Below the pieces are notes generated by a model. It had not been told where the DNA came from. It saw nothing but the letters and a program-made list of their open reading frames with translations, and made no database searches. Made by a program: the position numbers and the translations under genes. From JASHPR01 sp963729365 (GTDB taxonomy: Bacteria; Actinomycetota; Actinomycetes; Streptosporangiales; Streptosporangiaceae), in contig CAVSNQ010000024.1 of NCBI GenBank assembly GCA_963729365.1, forward strand, positions 310,001 through 374,000: DNA of 64,000 nucleotides, read 5' to 3'. This document shows, piece after piece, positions 63,201 through 64,000 of this stretch. Numbering within the stretch: position 1 is the stretch's first letter; each line of letters opens with the position of its first letter.

Positions 63201-63371
63201 ATCGAGGAAGAGGCGCCGAAGTGGGTGCAGGAGGGAACGTTCGGCGAGCCATTCGCGCTCAGGGCGCTCGGTATTGCCCGTGGCGATCGAACGCTGCTCC
63301 GGCAGGCGCTGGAGCGATTCGAGGCAATGGAGCTCTCCTGGGACGCAGAGCAGACAAGACGCCTGCTGTAA
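60300..63371 (+). CDS. Class III nucleotide cyclase fused to a STAND-type ATPase and helical repeats
   Basis: A 1023-residue signalling protein. Residues 5-180 form a class III cyclase domain with all key residues: metal ligands D15 and D59, substrate Lys55 in VEKFVGDAV, D123 in VTGDAVNVCAR, transition-state N126 and R130. An AAA/STAND ATPase follows (about 200-500) with Walker A VVGDAGVGKTRLL and Walker B AVLIEDLHWAD. The C-terminal half is TPR-like helical repeats. The Lys55/D123 pair suggests ATP as cyclase substrate. No transmembrane segment is seen. ATG 60300 has no good SD. Ligand and partner are unknown; the design suggests a threshold-activated sensor. Confidence 0.9.
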   Translation: MPAEERKLATVLFADLVGSTELAGDQDPERVRAMLDRFYDAMAAEIERAGGTVEKFVGDAVMAAFGAPSAHEDDVERALHVALGMQRRMAGLFGGRLALRIGVNTGEIVVGRPREGSSFVTGDAVNVCARLEQAAAPGEILVGERTVAAARGAFEFAEPARVEAKGKPGGVVCRKLVRALSLMRPRGLGGLQSVFVGRGGELAGLQEAYGRVVTSGEPHLVTVVGDAGVGKTRLLREFWQWLSGQPRQPLLRSGRCLPYGHGITYWPLGEVLKEQLGILESDPPEVVAERVAGRDGLGFTLGLAPPRDMHPLTVRDRLHTSWVGFLQELTAERPVAVLIEDLHWADAELCDLLKMLVERVRGPLLLLATARPELLDQRPGWVRSPGSSMVRLEALASAEAEQLLGALLGSDCPGPICELVAERAEGNPFFVEELIATLADRGVLARRNGGWSFGELPPGFSVPDTVQTVLAARIDLLPRVEKAALQTASVIGRVFWSGPVCELVEGADPQFSLLGERDFVLRHARSSIEGQREYVIKHALTRGVAYESLLKAKRALLHAGFAEWLERNGKGEDEWAPLLAHHYAEAVLPEDVDLAWSGREGQAERLRAKAVSWSRRAAELAIGRYEIDEGLTLLRRAVGLESDPREQAEIWQRIGRACALKYDGEGCWQAMQKALDIGGPSAEVYADVALESCQRMGMWAREPDWALVERWARQALELAEEGSLTQGKALLALSMETDNLAQARSALAIAERLGDLELRCQSLTTLSHTAWSVRDYGPACAVMDELVAVLPELPNPDVRATALLVAVCGYLRAGHLGQAARASAQLVETAAGLTPHHRLHAACQQILLATLTGRWEEVRARTAEAERAVDANLAAPPPCPMNVATLLNCAVAATLAGDEDEARRLEAKASGIGMEGFRLFIDPPRIRLALARQEPGELAQLASSEPQWWEPPSACLDALVALGDRERIEEEAPKWVQEGTFGEPFALRALGIARGDRTLLRQALERFEAMELSWDAEQTRRLL

Positions 63372-63607
63372 AGGATGGTGCCCTGACCACAACACGCTGT
63401 CCACGCAAACGGGGCCCGGAACCACGCCAGGACACGCCAAGCCGGGCAGGAGGCTAGGGGCGCGGACAGTAACGCCCGGCCATCTCAAAGCCACCAGGCG
63501 GCGGCCGGCGGAGTCGACCACGACCTGGCGCAGTCCGGGGCGCGGCAGCGGCTCGTTGTCCAACTTGTTCGGCTTTGGCGTGAGGGACTATCGCGACCCG
63601 CGATTCG

Positions 63608-63842
63608 ATGTCGCGGAAAGGAGGCCGCAATGATATACGCAATCCAACTTCCGTCGCCTCACTCCTTGAGATCTGGGAGGACGCAGATCCCCGCTTTCTC
63701 GTTGGCGCGGTGTCGCTGTCCTGTGCGCCTGACGACGAGATTACTCTCGATGTGTCTGAGCTAATTGAGGGACCCCCAGGGGAATCCGGTGTATGACTAC
63801 GCGCGCGATGTTGAGGGCAACGTGTATATCGACAACAGGTAA
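63608..63842 (+). pseudogene. Small acidic hypothetical protein gene with apparent frameshift
   Basis: Frame 1 from ATG 63608 reads a protein-like stretch (SVASLLEIWEDADPRFLVGA, then APDDEITLDVSELIEGPPG) and stops at 63796. One base removed in the GGGG run at 63779-63782 continues it as NPVYDYARDVEGNVYIDNR to TAA 63842. The combined product is about 77 residues. Codon use is less GC-biased than in the core, pointing to transfer. No family is recognised. AAAGGAGG at 63617-63624 suggests the true start may lie nearby, but the ORF from ATG 63631 is a different, poor frame. A strong terminator follows. Confidence 0.5.
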
Positions 63843-63870
63843 AGCTGCTCAGAGCTTCACCTTAAGTTGA

Positions 63871-63909
63871 CAAAGGGTCCCCAGAGGGTGTCCTCTTGGG
63901 GACCCTTTG
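63871..63909 (+). terminator. Rho-independent terminator
   Basis: CAAAGGGTCCCCA (63871-63883) and TGGGGACCCTTTG (63897-63909) pair perfectly, extended by GAGG/CCTC with one bulged T around a GTGT loop. It begins 28 nt after the stop at 63842. Confidence 0.88.
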
Positions 63910-64000
63910 ATAACTCTGGGAGCTCGGTCCAGCAGGGCCGACGATCGTGCCTGATGAGCGTCAGTGAGTTAACCAGCAGCGTTGGTGCTTGACCCTCCAG

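Noticed and set aside
63631..63765. ORF from ATG 63631 directly after AAAGGAGG
   Set aside because: The SD is good, but the product is Arg/Ser/Cys-rich and unlike a protein, while the overlapping frame from 63608 is coherent; the start of that gene remains uncertain.

Overview
The window is chromosomal DNA from a very GC-rich actinobacterium, probably a filamentous actinomycete; I cannot name the species. The evidence is strong third-position GC bias with long antisense shadow frames, frequent GTG starts, and a gene order typical of actinomycetes: nnr, alr, alpha/beta hydrolase, tsaE, tsaB, rimI, tsaD, groES, groEL1 (His-rich tail), SigD/ShbA-type sigma factor, guaB, guaB3, glpD. Many genes appear to have leaderless promoters, with a TANNNT -10 box 6-7 nt before the start codon.

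1-23 kb is core housekeeping. It holds nicotinamide nucleotide repair (nnr), a MarR regulator with its own operator and an MFS exporter, an S9 peptidase, alanine racemase, the tRNA t6A genes tsaE/tsaB/tsaD with rimI, CIRCE-controlled groES-groEL, a sigma factor, guaB and guaB3, glpD, trpS and a D,D-carboxypeptidase. The MarR/MFS/S9 block separates nnr from alr, which are often neighbours.

23-54 kb is mostly central and acyl-CoA metabolism: an amino-acid permease, a methylmalonyl-CoA mutase large subunit, a GCS2-type ligase overlapping an M20 amidohydrolase, a gamma-glutamylcyclotransferase-like protein and LpdA. An acyl-CoA carboxylase set follows (biotin carboxylase/BCCP, frameshifted epsilon subunit, two carboxyltransferases) together with a frameshifted biotin ligase (birA). 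Enoyl-CoA hydratase, HMG-CoA lyase, a Mrp-type ATPase, a two-component system, purK-purE, a THUMP-like methyltransferase and an acyl-CoA dehydrogenase complete this part.

54-64 kb is accessory. It opens at a tRNA-Tyr(GUA)-like gene with a non-canonical D-arm region. It holds a 573-residue protein of an uncharacterised family with a possible HEPN-type Rx6H motif, a frameshifted DDE transposase, a HIT protein, an apparently intact IS110-family transposase whose long leader could encode a bridge RNA, a large class III cyclase/STAND-ATPase/helical-repeat protein, and a small frameshifted gene followed by a strong terminator.

Four apparent single-base frameshifts (accE, birA, the DDE transposase, the last small gene) were found by reading-frame continuity. 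Those in accE and birA may be sequencing errors, because birA is normally essential. All family assignments rest on motif reading and synteny, not on database searches.
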